64,000 nt of DNA from Rhodobacteraceae bacterium CCMM004 (GTDB taxonomy: Bacteria; Pseudomonadota; Alphaproteobacteria; Rhodobacterales; Rhodobacteraceae): positions 62,001 through 126,000 of the forward strand of contig RZWH01000005.1 in the NCBI GenBank assembly GCA_004005435.1, read 5' to 3'. A program made the position numbers and the translations under genes. The number at the start of each line of letters is the position of its first letter. Position 1 is the first letter of the stretch. Of the stretch, positions 54,040 through 62,128 are shown piece by piece. The notes beneath the pieces are model-generated. The model had not been told where the DNA came from. It saw only the letters and a program-made list of their open reading frames with translations, and ran no database searches.

Positions 54040-54633
54040 ATGAAAACGGCAAGGACGCGATGGATGCGGATGACCGGGCTGCTCATGGGGGCGGCGCTAG
54101 CGGCGGGATGCGGGGCGGTGACGCCCGGCGGGTTGGCCGCCGTCTCGCGCCTCGATCCGCTGACGGTCGCCCCGGCGGGGCTGGCGGCGGCGGTGGCGGT
54201 GCCCGACCGGCTGAGGCTGACAGACGGGGATGCGGAGATGCACATGACGGTGGAGCGCGGCGACGGCGGGGTCGAGGTGGACGAACGCTTCGATCTGCGC
54301 CTGTCCCAGCCAGCGGACGCTCCGGCAGCGGGGGCGGGCGAGCGGGTCTACGTGGCACGCCTGTCGCCCGCCGACGCGGAACGGTTCGCCGTCGCGCAGG
54401 CGCGGGTTCGGGCCCTGCGCGCGGCCGGGGTCCAGGGCAGCGGGCAGCTCAGCATCGGGGTGACCGGCGGCTGCCTGGAGCGGGGCGGGGCCCTGACCGA
54501 CCTGCCGGTCCGCACCTGGCTCAGCGACGGCAGCGGCGGCTTCGTCGCGCTGACCGGGCGGCGCGATCTGTTGGAGGAGTTGGACCCCGAGACGGCCGCG
54601 GCGCTGCGCGCAGGGATCGCCGGCTGCGGTTGA
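54040..54633 (+). CDS. lipoprotein of unknown function
   Basis: The 197-residue precursor has a lipobox (MTGLLMGAALAAGCGAVTPGG), so the mature protein is anchored by its N-terminal cysteine in the envelope. The rest has beta-rich parts (RLRLTDGDAEMHMTVERG, VEVDERFDLRLSQP) and helices (RLSPADAERFAVAQARVRALRAAG), with cysteines near the C-terminus (GVTGGCLE, GIAGCG). I do not recognise a family. The ATG at 54040 has ggag seven bases upstream; an ATG at 54028 adds four residues. It converges on the caspase gene, 8 bases away. Confidence 0.75.
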   Translation: MKTARTRWMRMTGLLMGAALAAGCGAVTPGGLAAVSRLDPLTVAPAGLAAAVAVPDRLRLTDGDAEMHMTVERGDGGVEVDERFDLRLSQPADAPAAGAGERVYVARLSPADAERFAVAQARVRALRAAGVQGSGQLSIGVTGGCLERGGALTDLPVRTWLSDGSGGFVALTGRRDLLEELDPETAAALRAGIAGCG

Positions 54634-54641
54634 GCCCCGGT

Positions 54642-56738
54642 TCAGCGGCTCGGTGCGGTGTCGAACTCGAACTGGAGGAAGGCGGGCGCCGGCGGCGCCT
54701 CCTTCCGCCGCGACGACAGGCTCACCGCGCCGCGGGTGGTCTGGCCGAACCCGGCCTCGTCCAGCAGCCCGGCAAAGCCGTCGGGCCCGCCGCCCCCGGC
54801 CGCGCGGGTGCGCTCCAGGGGCGGCTGTTCGAGAAACGACAGATCCTCGACCGCGCTCTGTGGCGCCGCGGGGGTCAGCACCACGATCATCCGGTCGCGG
54901 CCGAAGGCGCCGTCGACGATCAGCACGAAGTCTTCTTCCAACACCGATCCCGGCTGGAGCCGTCCGTTGTCGATGAACGAGATCGAATAGTCCGCGCCGA
55001 CGTAGAGGATGTTGAAGTCGACCGGCTCGGCCCCGCCGTTTTCCAGGCGCAGGCCGACCACGTCGTCGGGCACGAGGAGCGGCACCGCGCTGGCCTCGAC
55101 GGTCTGGTGCGAGTCGCGCACCACCTCCGACGTCTCCGGGTCGAAGCGCCCGGCGCGGATCGCCGCCGTCACGCCCAGCGACGCGGCATCGCCGATGCCG
55201 CCGATCTTGAGCAGGTTCAGCGCCTTGGCCATCTTGCTCAGCGTGTCGGCCAGGGTGTCGGCCAACTGATAATCGCTCTTGTCGCCGGTCGAGATCGACG
55301 GGGTCTCGGCCAGCGCCTCGGGGTCGATCAAGCCAGAGGAGGGCAGCACCCAGATCGCATCGGGGCGGGAACTCTCGGGCAGAACGGCCAGGCGCACGTC
55401 GGCCTCGGCGGTCTCGGCGACGAAGTTGATGCGGGGGCCGGCCAGCCCCTCGCTGCGCAGAATCTGCGCGGCGGCCAGCAGGCGGCGGGCGGGGGCGCTG
55501 CGCCCAGCGGGAAGGGCGACGTCGAGGGTGAAGTCGATCACCGCGTCGGCCCGGCGCAGCCACACGCCGCCCGGCAGATCGGGGAGGGCGGTGGTGACGC
55601 TGTCGAACGCGGTTCCCCCCGTCACCGTCACGCGGCCCAGCGCGGCCTCCAACGGATCGGCGGGCGAGGCCAGCGCCACCAGCTCGGAGCCCGGCGCCAG
55701 ACCGTGCAGCGTGCCCGCGGGGATGCGCAGGCCGGTCGCCGTCGCCACTGCCGGCCACTGCGCCACCCGCGCCCCCGGGGTCAGGCCGAAGACGCCCCCG
55801 TCCAGCGCGCCCTCGAAGAGGGGGGTGGAGCGCGCGAGGTTCTCGGCGCTGTATTTGCGCAGGACCTCCTGGGCCAGTTGGCGGTAGGTGATGCCGGGGC
55901 GCTCGGCCAGGGTCTCGAACAAGGTGTAGGTGAAGACGCCCTGCGGCCGCCGTCCCGCGACGCCGCGGGGCATGTTCTTTTCCGGCGTGACCTCGTTGGT
56001 CTGCGCGGCGAAGAATGCGACCAGCGATCCGGCGCTGTCGGGGTCCAGCTCGACCGGGGCGGGGGGCCGGTCGGTGGGCCCCGCCGGCGCGGGCTGAGCG
56101 ACCTCGGCCGCGATCAGCGCCTCGGCCGAGACGCCTAGGGCCTCGGGCGGGAGTTGTCGCAGCCGCACGTCCTCGGCCGGGGCGGCGCGGGTGGCGGTGC
56201 CGGAATGGCAGCTGTCGAACACCACCCAGACGTCGGCGCCCTTGGCCCTGAGCGCGTCGAGCATCCGGCCGATCTCGTCGTCGACGAGGGCGTTCTCGAC
56301 GGTGCCCACCGTGTCGTTCCAGGGGCCGATGTCGACGGGTAGGAACAGCTCGTCCAGGCCGTCCAGCTCGCTGCCCGGGTCGGCGGCGGGCGCCTGGCTG
56401 CCGTGGCCGGAAAAGTGCAGGTAGACGAAATCGCCGGGCGCCACGCGGTCGGCCAGGTCTGCCATCGCGCCGCGGATCGTCTCCAGCGTGGGCGGCGCCG
56501 CGCCGTCGACGCCGTCGGCCAGGACCTGCACCCTCTCGGACGCAAAGGGCAGGCCGGGCGTCCCCACCAGATAGTCGCGCACCAGGGTCACGTCGTTGGC
56601 CGGCCCCTTGAGCCAGAACCGCGGGTCGAGATTGTCATAGGTCGACGCGCCGATCAGCAGCGCGTGACCCTCGCGCGCCTGCGCCGCCCAGGCCAGGGGC
56701 AGCGCGAGCGCGGCGGCACAGATCAGGGCGCGGAGCAT
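54642..56738 (-). CDS. secreted caspase-like (orthocaspase) peptidase
   Basis: This 698-residue precursor has a signal peptide (MLRALICAAALALPLAWAAQA). The caspase p20-like domain follows (about 24-270): HALLIGASTYDN, the catalytic H112 in YLHFSGHGSQAP, and C177 in WVVFDSCHSGTAT. The region after 270 (FFAAQTNEVTPEKNMPRG, GVFTYTLFETLAERPGIT) completes the caspase fold, and 450-698 is a beta-rich domain resembling DUF4384. Such proteases cleave after Arg or Lys when activated. The partner gene lies 11 bases upstream in the same operon. Confidence 0.88.
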   Translation of the reverse strand: MLRALICAAALALPLAWAAQAREGHALLIGASTYDNLDPRFWLKGPANDVTLVRDYLVGTPGLPFASERVQVLADGVDGAAPPTLETIRGAMADLADRVAPGDFVYLHFSGHGSQAPAADPGSELDGLDELFLPVDIGPWNDTVGTVENALVDDEIGRMLDALRAKGADVWVVFDSCHSGTATRAAPAEDVRLRQLPPEALGVSAEALIAAEVAQPAPAGPTDRPPAPVELDPDSAGSLVAFFAAQTNEVTPEKNMPRGVAGRRPQGVFTYTLFETLAERPGITYRQLAQEVLRKYSAENLARSTPLFEGALDGGVFGLTPGARVAQWPAVATATGLRIPAGTLHGLAPGSELVALASPADPLEAALGRVTVTGGTAFDSVTTALPDLPGGVWLRRADAVIDFTLDVALPAGRSAPARRLLAAAQILRSEGLAGPRINFVAETAEADVRLAVLPESSRPDAIWVLPSSGLIDPEALAETPSISTGDKSDYQLADTLADTLSKMAKALNLLKIGGIGDAASLGVTAAIRAGRFDPETSEVVRDSHQTVEASAVPLLVPDDVVGLRLENGGAEPVDFNILYVGADYSISFIDNGRLQPGSVLEEDFVLIVDGAFGRDRMIVVLTPAAPQSAVEDLSFLEQPPLERTRAAGGGGPDGFAGLLDEAGFGQTTRGAVSLSSRRKEAPPAPAFLQFEFDTAPSR

Positions 56739-56749
56739 CGGCGGTCCTC

Positions 56750-57385
56750 TCAGTTGGTCATCAGGTCGTAGGGCGTGCCGCGGTTCGACGCGTTGCGCAC
56801 CTCGATGGTAAATGCGGCGCGGGCCTCGGGCCGCCAGCCGCAATAGGCGATGGCGCTGAGGTCTGTGTCCGAGCAGACCAGACGCCCTTGGGCGTCGGTG
56901 ACAAAGAGGTTCAGGTCGGCGCCCGCCCCCGCCTCGACATAGACGTCGGCATAGGTGCCGCCGTCGAAGACCAGCCCGGCATAGGTGTTGCGCCCGCCGC
57001 CGCGGATGGTGGTGCGGGAGTAGACCTGGCCCGAGGCCACGCCCTTGGTCGTCTCCACGCGCACGTCGTCGACCAGGCCGGCGAGCGTCGGATCGCCCGC
57101 CGCCAGCGCCTCGGCCTCGGCCAGCATCGCCTGCCAGTCCAGCGCTCCGGGGTCGGGCACGTCGGCCGCGTCGCCCTCTTCGGGCGCGCGCTCCACCCGG
57201 TCCAGCGCCACGGATTTGCGCAGCTTGGCCGACGCGATCATCAGCAGCGGATCGGACAGGGCCTGGGCCGCCTGGAACAGCTCGGCCGACAAACGCATCG
57301 CCGCGATGGGCTGCACCTCCTGAGCCGGGGCGGGCGCGGCCAGCGCGCACAGCAGCGCGGCGGCCAGACTCGGGCGCGTGGGCAT
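56750..57385 (-). CDS. secreted PPC-like protein, caspase partner
   Basis: This 211-residue precursor has a signal peptide (MPTRPSLAAALLCALAAPAPAQ). The middle is helical (MRLSAELFQAAQALSDPLLM, AMLAEAEALAAGDPT). The C-terminus is a small jelly roll like pre-peptidase C-terminal domains (GGTYADVYVEAGAGADLNLF, GRLVCSDTDLSAIAYCGW, FTIEVRNASNRGTPY). The stop is 11 bases before the caspase start, so both are made together. It may bind or regulate the caspase. I do not know a named family. Confidence 0.72.
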   Translation of the reverse strand: MPTRPSLAAALLCALAAPAPAQEVQPIAAMRLSAELFQAAQALSDPLLMIASAKLRKSVALDRVERAPEEGDAADVPDPGALDWQAMLAEAEALAAGDPTLAGLVDDVRVETTKGVASGQVYSRTTIRGGGRNTYAGLVFDGGTYADVYVEAGAGADLNLFVTDAQGRLVCSDTDLSAIAYCGWRPEARAAFTIEVRNASNRGTPYDLMTN

Positions 57386-57596
57386 GGGGCGGTCTCCTCC
57401 CTCGGGGTGGGTCTGCCCCGGACTATTCCCACCGGGAGGGCCGCCATCAACGGCTTTCTGCGTCGAGCGGAGCGGATGACGGAAGATGTCATCGCCCTGC
57501 CAGGGGGGTGGGCCGTGATGACGGGACTTGTCATGTGAGCTTGGCCGCCGCCCCTTCTACCCTCCGGTGCATATGGTTTTGCGAGGAGCGATTGCG

Positions 57597-58877
57597 ATGA
57601 TACGGCCCCCCCTGTTCGGCCCCGGAACGATCCGGGCGATTATCCTGACGATCCTGATCGCGGTGGCGGCGCTGGTGCCGCGACCGGGGCGGGCGGCCGA
57701 TCTGGACGGTGCCGCCGCCGCCGCCCTGGCGATCCGCGACACCCGCAGCGGCGCGGTGCTGGGCAGCGGGTTTCTGTGGGGCGACGATGGGCTGGCGGTG
57801 ACCGCCGCCGACGTGGTGGGCGGCCGGATCTGGGTCATTGTCGTGGGCCCCGACGGGGCGCCGCGCCGCGCCGAGGTCATCGCCCGAGACGCGGCCCGCG
57901 GCGTGGCGCTGATCGACCTGGGCGCCCCGTCGGGCACCGGCCTCGGCGCGGCCCGGCCCGCCGGTTTGGGCGCCGCGGTCTACGTTCTGGGGCTCGACGG
58001 CAGCGGTGCCATCGACGTCAGCCGCGGCATCGTCTCGGGCGCGCTGCGCCAGGCCGAGCCGCGCCTGCCCCTGTGGATGCTGCCCCACGACGCGCGCACC
58101 GGCGCGAGCGCTGTGGGGGCGGCGCTGGTCGATGACGCGGGTGCGCTTCTGGGCATGGCCACTGCCACCCCCGGCCTGGCGCTGAGCGCCGCCGACGTCG
58201 CCCGCCTCGCCATCGAGATGCAGGCCGGAACGCTCCGGCCGGTGCCGGACCTGGGCGCCGCGCTCAGGACCGTCGACGCCACCATCGCCGAGGCGCTGGG
58301 CGTTCCGCCGGGCGGCATCTTGATCGACTCGGTCGCCGCCGGGTCGCGGGCGGCGCGGGCGGGGCTGCGGCCGGGCGACGTGCTGATCGCCGCCGATGGC
58401 GTGGCGCTCGCCGTGCTGGGCGATCTGGCCTGGCGCATCGATGGGCGCGTGGGCGACGCCCTGGCGCTGACCCTGCGACGGGGTGCGGTGGAGCTGACCG
58501 TCACGCTGGACCTGCGGCCGGTCGGCGCGCTCCTCGCCCGCGCGGTCGCCGCGACACCCAAGGCGGTGAGCCCCGTGGCCGCCTACACCTTCGCCAGCCT
58601 GGGCGTCTCCTTCGACGACGAGGGCCGGGTCACGGCGATCTATCCCACCAGCCCCGCCGCCTTTGCCGGGCTGCAGGTGGGCGACCGGATCGTCGCACTG
58701 AACGGCGCCGAGACCGACCGTTCCGCGCTGGAGGCGCTGCGGATCACCGGGCCCGTCCTATTGCTCGTGGCCTACCGGGGCACCACGCGGCACGTGCTCA
58801 TCGACCCCTGGGCACCGGTGGCGCCGGTCCAGGCGGACGGGTCGTTTGCGCTTGACCGCGCCGTGCGGGTCTTTTGA
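57597..58877 (+). CDS. trypsin-like/PDZ protein with degenerate catalytic triad
   Basis: This 426-residue precursor (signal peptide in IRAIILTILIAVAALVPRPGRA) has a chymotrypsin-like domain (about 35-210) and two PDZ-like domains (220-315, LGVPPGGILIDSVAAGSRAA; 325-426, LGVSFDDEGRVTAIYPTS). HtrA would have His in TNNHVV, Asp in DLALL and Ser in GNSGG. Here the places read TAADVV (D72), GVALI and GASAV (S171), so His and Asp are gone. It is probably a pseudoprotease or scaffold. The start at 57597 has GAGGAG before it. It is divergent from the caspase operon. Confidence 0.75.
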   Translation: MIRPPLFGPGTIRAIILTILIAVAALVPRPGRAADLDGAAAAALAIRDTRSGAVLGSGFLWGDDGLAVTAADVVGGRIWVIVVGPDGAPRRAEVIARDAARGVALIDLGAPSGTGLGAARPAGLGAAVYVLGLDGSGAIDVSRGIVSGALRQAEPRLPLWMLPHDARTGASAVGAALVDDAGALLGMATATPGLALSAADVARLAIEMQAGTLRPVPDLGAALRTVDATIAEALGVPPGGILIDSVAAGSRAARAGLRPGDVLIAADGVALAVLGDLAWRIDGRVGDALALTLRRGAVELTVTLDLRPVGALLARAVAATPKAVSPVAAYTFASLGVSFDDEGRVTAIYPTSPAAFAGLQVGDRIVALNGAETDRSALEALRITGPVLLLVAYRGTTRHVLIDPWAPVAPVQADGSFALDRAVRVF

Positions 58878-58906
58878 ACATGCGCCACGAGAGAGGACCC
58901 CAGGCC

Positions 58907-59617
58907 ATGGCCGACCCGCAACCCGCGCTGCGCATTCTGATCGTCGAGGACGACCCCGAGAGCGCCCGCGCGCTGGCCGAGGCGGTGCGCGACCTGTCGG
59001 CCGAGCCGGTGGTGATGCGCAACTATGGCGACGGTGTCCAGGCGGCGGGCCTGGCGGACTTCGCCGTCATCGTGCTGGACCGGATGCTGCCGGGCGGGGA
59101 CGGGGTCGACGCCATCGCCCGCATCCGCGCCGAGGGCTCGAACGCGCAGATCCTGGTGGTCAGCGCGCTGGGCCGCTCGGGGCAGAAGATCGAAGGGCTG
59201 GAGAAGGGCGCCGACGACTATCTCGCCAAACCCTTCGACCCCGGAGAGCTGCGCGCGCGGCTGCGGGCGCTGCTGCGGCGCCGGGCCACCACGGTGATCG
59301 ACAACGACCTGATGGCCTTCGGCGACCTGGAAATCCGGCTCAAGGCGCGCACGGTCCATGTGGGCCAGATGCACGTCGCGCTCAGCCCGCGGGAGTTCGA
59401 CCTCGTCACCTTCCTGGCGCAGAACGCGGGCGAGGTGGTGACGCGGATGCAGCTCTTGGCCGAGGTCTGGAACCTGCATTTCGACCCGCAGACCAACGTG
59501 GTGGACGTCCATGTGGGGCGTCTGCGGCGCAAGCTGGAGGCGGCCTATGGCGGGCCCGTGATTCATACCCAGCGCGGGGAGGGCTATGTCTTTGCCCCCG
59601 GGGAGGCGCCCTCGTGA
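58907..59617 (+). CDS. OmpR-family response regulator
   Basis: This 236-residue regulator has a receiver domain (ILIVEDDPESARALAEAV, phosphorylation site D58 in VIVLDRMLPGGDG, Lys in LAKPFDPGELRAR) and an OmpR winged helix (ALSPREFDLVTFLAQNAGEVVTR, VVDVHVGRLRRKLE, IHTQRGEGYVF). The ATG at 58907 has gagagga at a good distance; earlier in-frame starts are weaker. The pseudoprotease gene ends 29 bases upstream on the same strand, so it may share a transcript. The kinase start overlaps its stop (GTGA). Confidence 0.92.
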   Translation: MADPQPALRILIVEDDPESARALAEAVRDLSAEPVVMRNYGDGVQAAGLADFAVIVLDRMLPGGDGVDAIARIRAEGSNAQILVVSALGRSGQKIEGLEKGADDYLAKPFDPGELRARLRALLRRRATTVIDNDLMAFGDLEIRLKARTVHVGQMHVALSPREFDLVTFLAQNAGEVVTRMQLLAEVWNLHFDPQTNVVDVHVGRLRRKLEAAYGGPVIHTQRGEGYVFAPGEAPS

Positions 59618-60948
59618 CACCGAGACGCAGTGCCAGCCTGCGGCTGACGCTGCTGATCTCGGGAGGTATCGTGGTCCTGTCGCTCTGCGCCATGGCGGTG
59701 CAGTATCGGGTGACCGAGCGGGCGTTGGAGGCGCGGCAGGCCGCGCTCCTCTCCGCCGACCTGCGGGGGCTCGCGGCGCTCTACGACCAGCGGCGGATCA
59801 TCTCGCTGCGGCAGGGGATCGACTTTCGCGTCGCGGCCCAGCCGCCGGGCGAGACGCTGTATCTGCTGGAGGACCGCGAGGGCCGGCGGCTGGCCGGCGA
59901 TGCCCAGGGCTGGCCCGACGAGGTCCAGCGGCTGGGCGACATGTTCGCCCCCGAACCGGCGCAGCGGTTCGAGGCCGAGGGCCGCACCTGGCTGGGCGTG
60001 GGTCGGGAGCTGCCGGGGGGATTCCCGTTCCTCGCCGCCCGGGGGCTCTCTGGCGACGCCGACACCCTGACCGCGCTCCGGCGCGGGATCGCCGCGACCG
60101 GCGCGGTGCTGGCGGCGCTGGCGTTGGTGGCCGGATGGGGGGTCAGCCGCCGAGTGGTGGGGCGGATCGCGCGGGTCAACGCCCTGGCCGACCGGGTGGC
60201 CGAGGGTGAGTTATCGGCGCGCCTGCCCGGCCCCCGCGGCGACGACGAGTTCGGCGCGTTAGAGGCCCATGTCCACCGGATGCTCGACCGGATCGAGACC
60301 CTCAACCGCGCCACCCACCGGCTGAGCGACGCCATCGCCCACGAGCTGCGGACCCCCCTGAACCGCATCCTGCAAAAGCTGGGCGACAGCGGCGCCGACG
60401 CTGCGGTGCGCGAGGAGATGCGGGCGGCGATCCGCATCTTCGACAGCCTCCTCGACATCTCCGCCGCCGAGGCGCAGGCGGGCGAGCGTCCGGGCCTGAC
60501 GCCCGTTGACCTCAGCGCCACGGTGTCGCAGGTGGCCGAACTCTATGCCGCCGTCGCCGAGGACAAGGGCCTGACCTGGCACGAGCACATCGCGCCGGGG
60601 CTGACCGTGCTGGGCGATCGCAACCTGATCGCTCAGGCGGTGTCGAACCTTTTGGACAATGCGGTGAAGTTCTGCGCACCCGGCGACGCGGTGACGGTGG
60701 ACCTGGTGCGCGCGGATGGCCGCTGCATCCTGACGGTGCGCGACACCGGACCGGGGCTGCCCGACGAACTGGGGGATCTGGCCTTTGCCCGCTTCGTGCG
60801 GGGTGAGCGGGACCGCGGCGTCGCCGGTCACGGGCTGGGTCTGGCGCTGGTCCAGGCCATCGCCACTCGCCACGGCGCCAAGGTCACACGACCCGCGACC
60901 GAGCGCGGGTTTGCCATCGCCATCGCCTGGCCGCCGCTCGACGCCTGA
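59614..60948 (+). CDS. sensor histidine kinase
   Basis: This 444-residue kinase has two membrane helices (LTLLISGGIVVLSLCAMAV; GIAATGAVLAALALVAGWGV) bracketing a periplasmic sensor of about 130 residues. A HAMP domain, the H-box with H243 (DAIAHELRTPLNR), the N-box (NLLDNAVKFCAPGDAV) and the G-boxes (DTGPGL, GLGLALVQAI) follow. GTG at 59614 overlaps the response-regulator stop. It resembles the QseC/TctE group. The signal is unknown. It converges on the HopA1-like gene across 2 bases. Confidence 0.93.
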   Translation: MTPRRSASLRLTLLISGGIVVLSLCAMAVQYRVTERALEARQAALLSADLRGLAALYDQRRIISLRQGIDFRVAAQPPGETLYLLEDREGRRLAGDAQGWPDEVQRLGDMFAPEPAQRFEAEGRTWLGVGRELPGGFPFLAARGLSGDADTLTALRRGIAATGAVLAALALVAGWGVSRRVVGRIARVNALADRVAEGELSARLPGPRGDDEFGALEAHVHRMLDRIETLNRATHRLSDAIAHELRTPLNRILQKLGDSGADAAVREEMRAAIRIFDSLLDISAAEAQAGERPGLTPVDLSATVSQVAELYAAVAEDKGLTWHEHIAPGLTVLGDRNLIAQAVSNLLDNAVKFCAPGDAVTVDLVRADGRCILTVRDTGPGLPDELGDLAFARFVRGERDRGVAGHGLGLALVQAIATRHGAKVTRPATERGFAIAIAWPPLDA

Positions 60949-60950
60949 GC

Positions 60951-61946
60951 TTAGACGGTGTCGCCCATCGGATTGGTGTGGCCTGCCCCCGCGGTGCCGG
61001 GGGGCCGTCCGTTGATCGCCGCATCGCGCACCAGGGCCCCGTTTGCCAGCGCCTGGAGCTGCTCCAACTCCTCCTTGCTGGCGCAGGGGCGGTGCGGGTT
61101 CTTGGGGTCGACATTGCCGGCCTCGAACACCCGCGCCACCTCGGCCACGAACGCGTCCTCGCGCGTCGACATCGAGGCGAAGTAGGTGCGTTTGAGCGCC
61201 ACGTAGATCAGCGCCGCAAGGTAGCTGCCAAAGCTGTAGGCGTTGTCCGGGTGGTTCGCGAGCGGATGGTCCTTGCCGGGATCGGGCGGCTCCTTGGCCC
61301 AGCCCAGCCCGTCCTGGACCTGCTTGACCGCGGGGGAGACGGCGCCGCTGAAGTGTCGGGTGCAGGTCCTGCCCAGATACTCCAGCAGCGTCATCGTCGA
61401 CGCCTCGTCGGAGAGATAGACGACCAGACCGTCGCCACGGTCCGCCGTCATGCCCGGCCCGGAGATCTTGAACTTCTGGATGCCCGGGATGTCGCCCATC
61501 TTGAACGCGACCGCGTTGGCCAGATGGCAGGCGTGCCGGGACAGCGGCGCCTTGGCGCGCGCGTAGACGCGATAGTCGATCCGGCCGTAGCCGCCTCGGG
61601 GATTGAAGTGATAGAACGTGTCGGCGACCTTTGCGCCGCCCTGGGCCGCGTAGCGCAGGCCGTAGCGTTTCGCGAGCGCCCTGCATCGTTTGAGAAATGC
61701 CCGCAACTCGACGTTCGAGACGGTGACGGTGCCGGGGTCGTTGTAGAGTTCGTAGATCTGCCAGGTGCCCTCGATGTCCCTGAACTCGGTGAACCGAAAC
61801 CGCGCCGCGGCGTCTCCCTTGTCGACGAGGTCCTGGACGTCCTCGTTGCCCTGACGGTCGGACTCGGCCTTGATCTTGGCGCGGGTGGTCCAGACGTTGC
61901 GCACCCAGCCCGCCAAGGACGGCATGAAAACGGTATAGTCGGCCAT
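60951..61946 (-). CDS. HopA1-like (T3SS effector HopA1 family) protein
   Basis: This 331-residue protein has no signal peptide. Its middle resembles the HopA1 family: ADTFYHFNPRGGYGRIDYRV, then GIQKFKISGPGMTADRGDGL and VVYLSDEASTMTLLEYL. Lys-rich N-terminal and Asn/Lys-rich C-terminal parts (NPMGDTV end) flank it. There is no secretion system in the window, so it may not be an effector; HopA1-like genes are also found near natural-product clusters. The ATG at 61946 has GGGGAGGCC at a suitable distance; an upstream start at 62012 is not supported. Assignment is by memory of motifs. Confidence 0.55.
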   Translation of the reverse strand: MADYTVFMPSLAGWVRNVWTTRAKIKAESDRQGNEDVQDLVDKGDAAARFRFTEFRDIEGTWQIYELYNDPGTVTVSNVELRAFLKRCRALAKRYGLRYAAQGGAKVADTFYHFNPRGGYGRIDYRVYARAKAPLSRHACHLANAVAFKMGDIPGIQKFKISGPGMTADRGDGLVVYLSDEASTMTLLEYLGRTCTRHFSGAVSPAVKQVQDGLGWAKEPPDPGKDHPLANHPDNAYSFGSYLAALIYVALKRTYFASMSTREDAFVAEVARVFEAGNVDPKNPHRPCASKEELEQLQALANGALVRDAAINGRPPGTAGAGHTNPMGDTV

Positions 61947-62009
61947 GGCGCGGCCTCCCCAATGATCTGCGTTCAATTCGGAGGAGGCGGCGTCACCGGG
62001 ACTGAAATA

Positions 62010-62029
62010 CAACTTATGCTATTAAGTTG
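62010..62029. promoter_or_regulatory. AT-rich inverted repeat before the HopA1-like gene
   Basis: CAACTTA (62010-62016) and TAAGTTG (62023-62029) are perfect 7-bp arms around six bases, in an AT-rich island. Position suggests an operator or promoter for the minus-strand gene starting at 61946; a TTGCAT hexamer lies just upstream on that strand. No regulator is assigned. Confidence 0.45.
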
Positions 62030-62071
62030 CCTCCGGTATGCAATCTAAGGACAGAGGGCGCGCGCGCAAGG

Positions 62072-62104
62072 CCCTTGCGCCTCCCGCCGGGGTGACGGGA
62101 GGCC
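62072..62104 (-). terminator. hairpins after sat/cysC
   Basis: Two stems are visible between the HopA1-like promoter and the sat stop: gcgcaagg with ccttgcgc near 62065-62082, and cctcccg with cgggagg near 62083-62105. They may end the sat transcript, which reads leftward. Confidence 0.4.
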
Positions 62105-62128
62105 GGTGCCGGTCTGGACGGGGACGGC

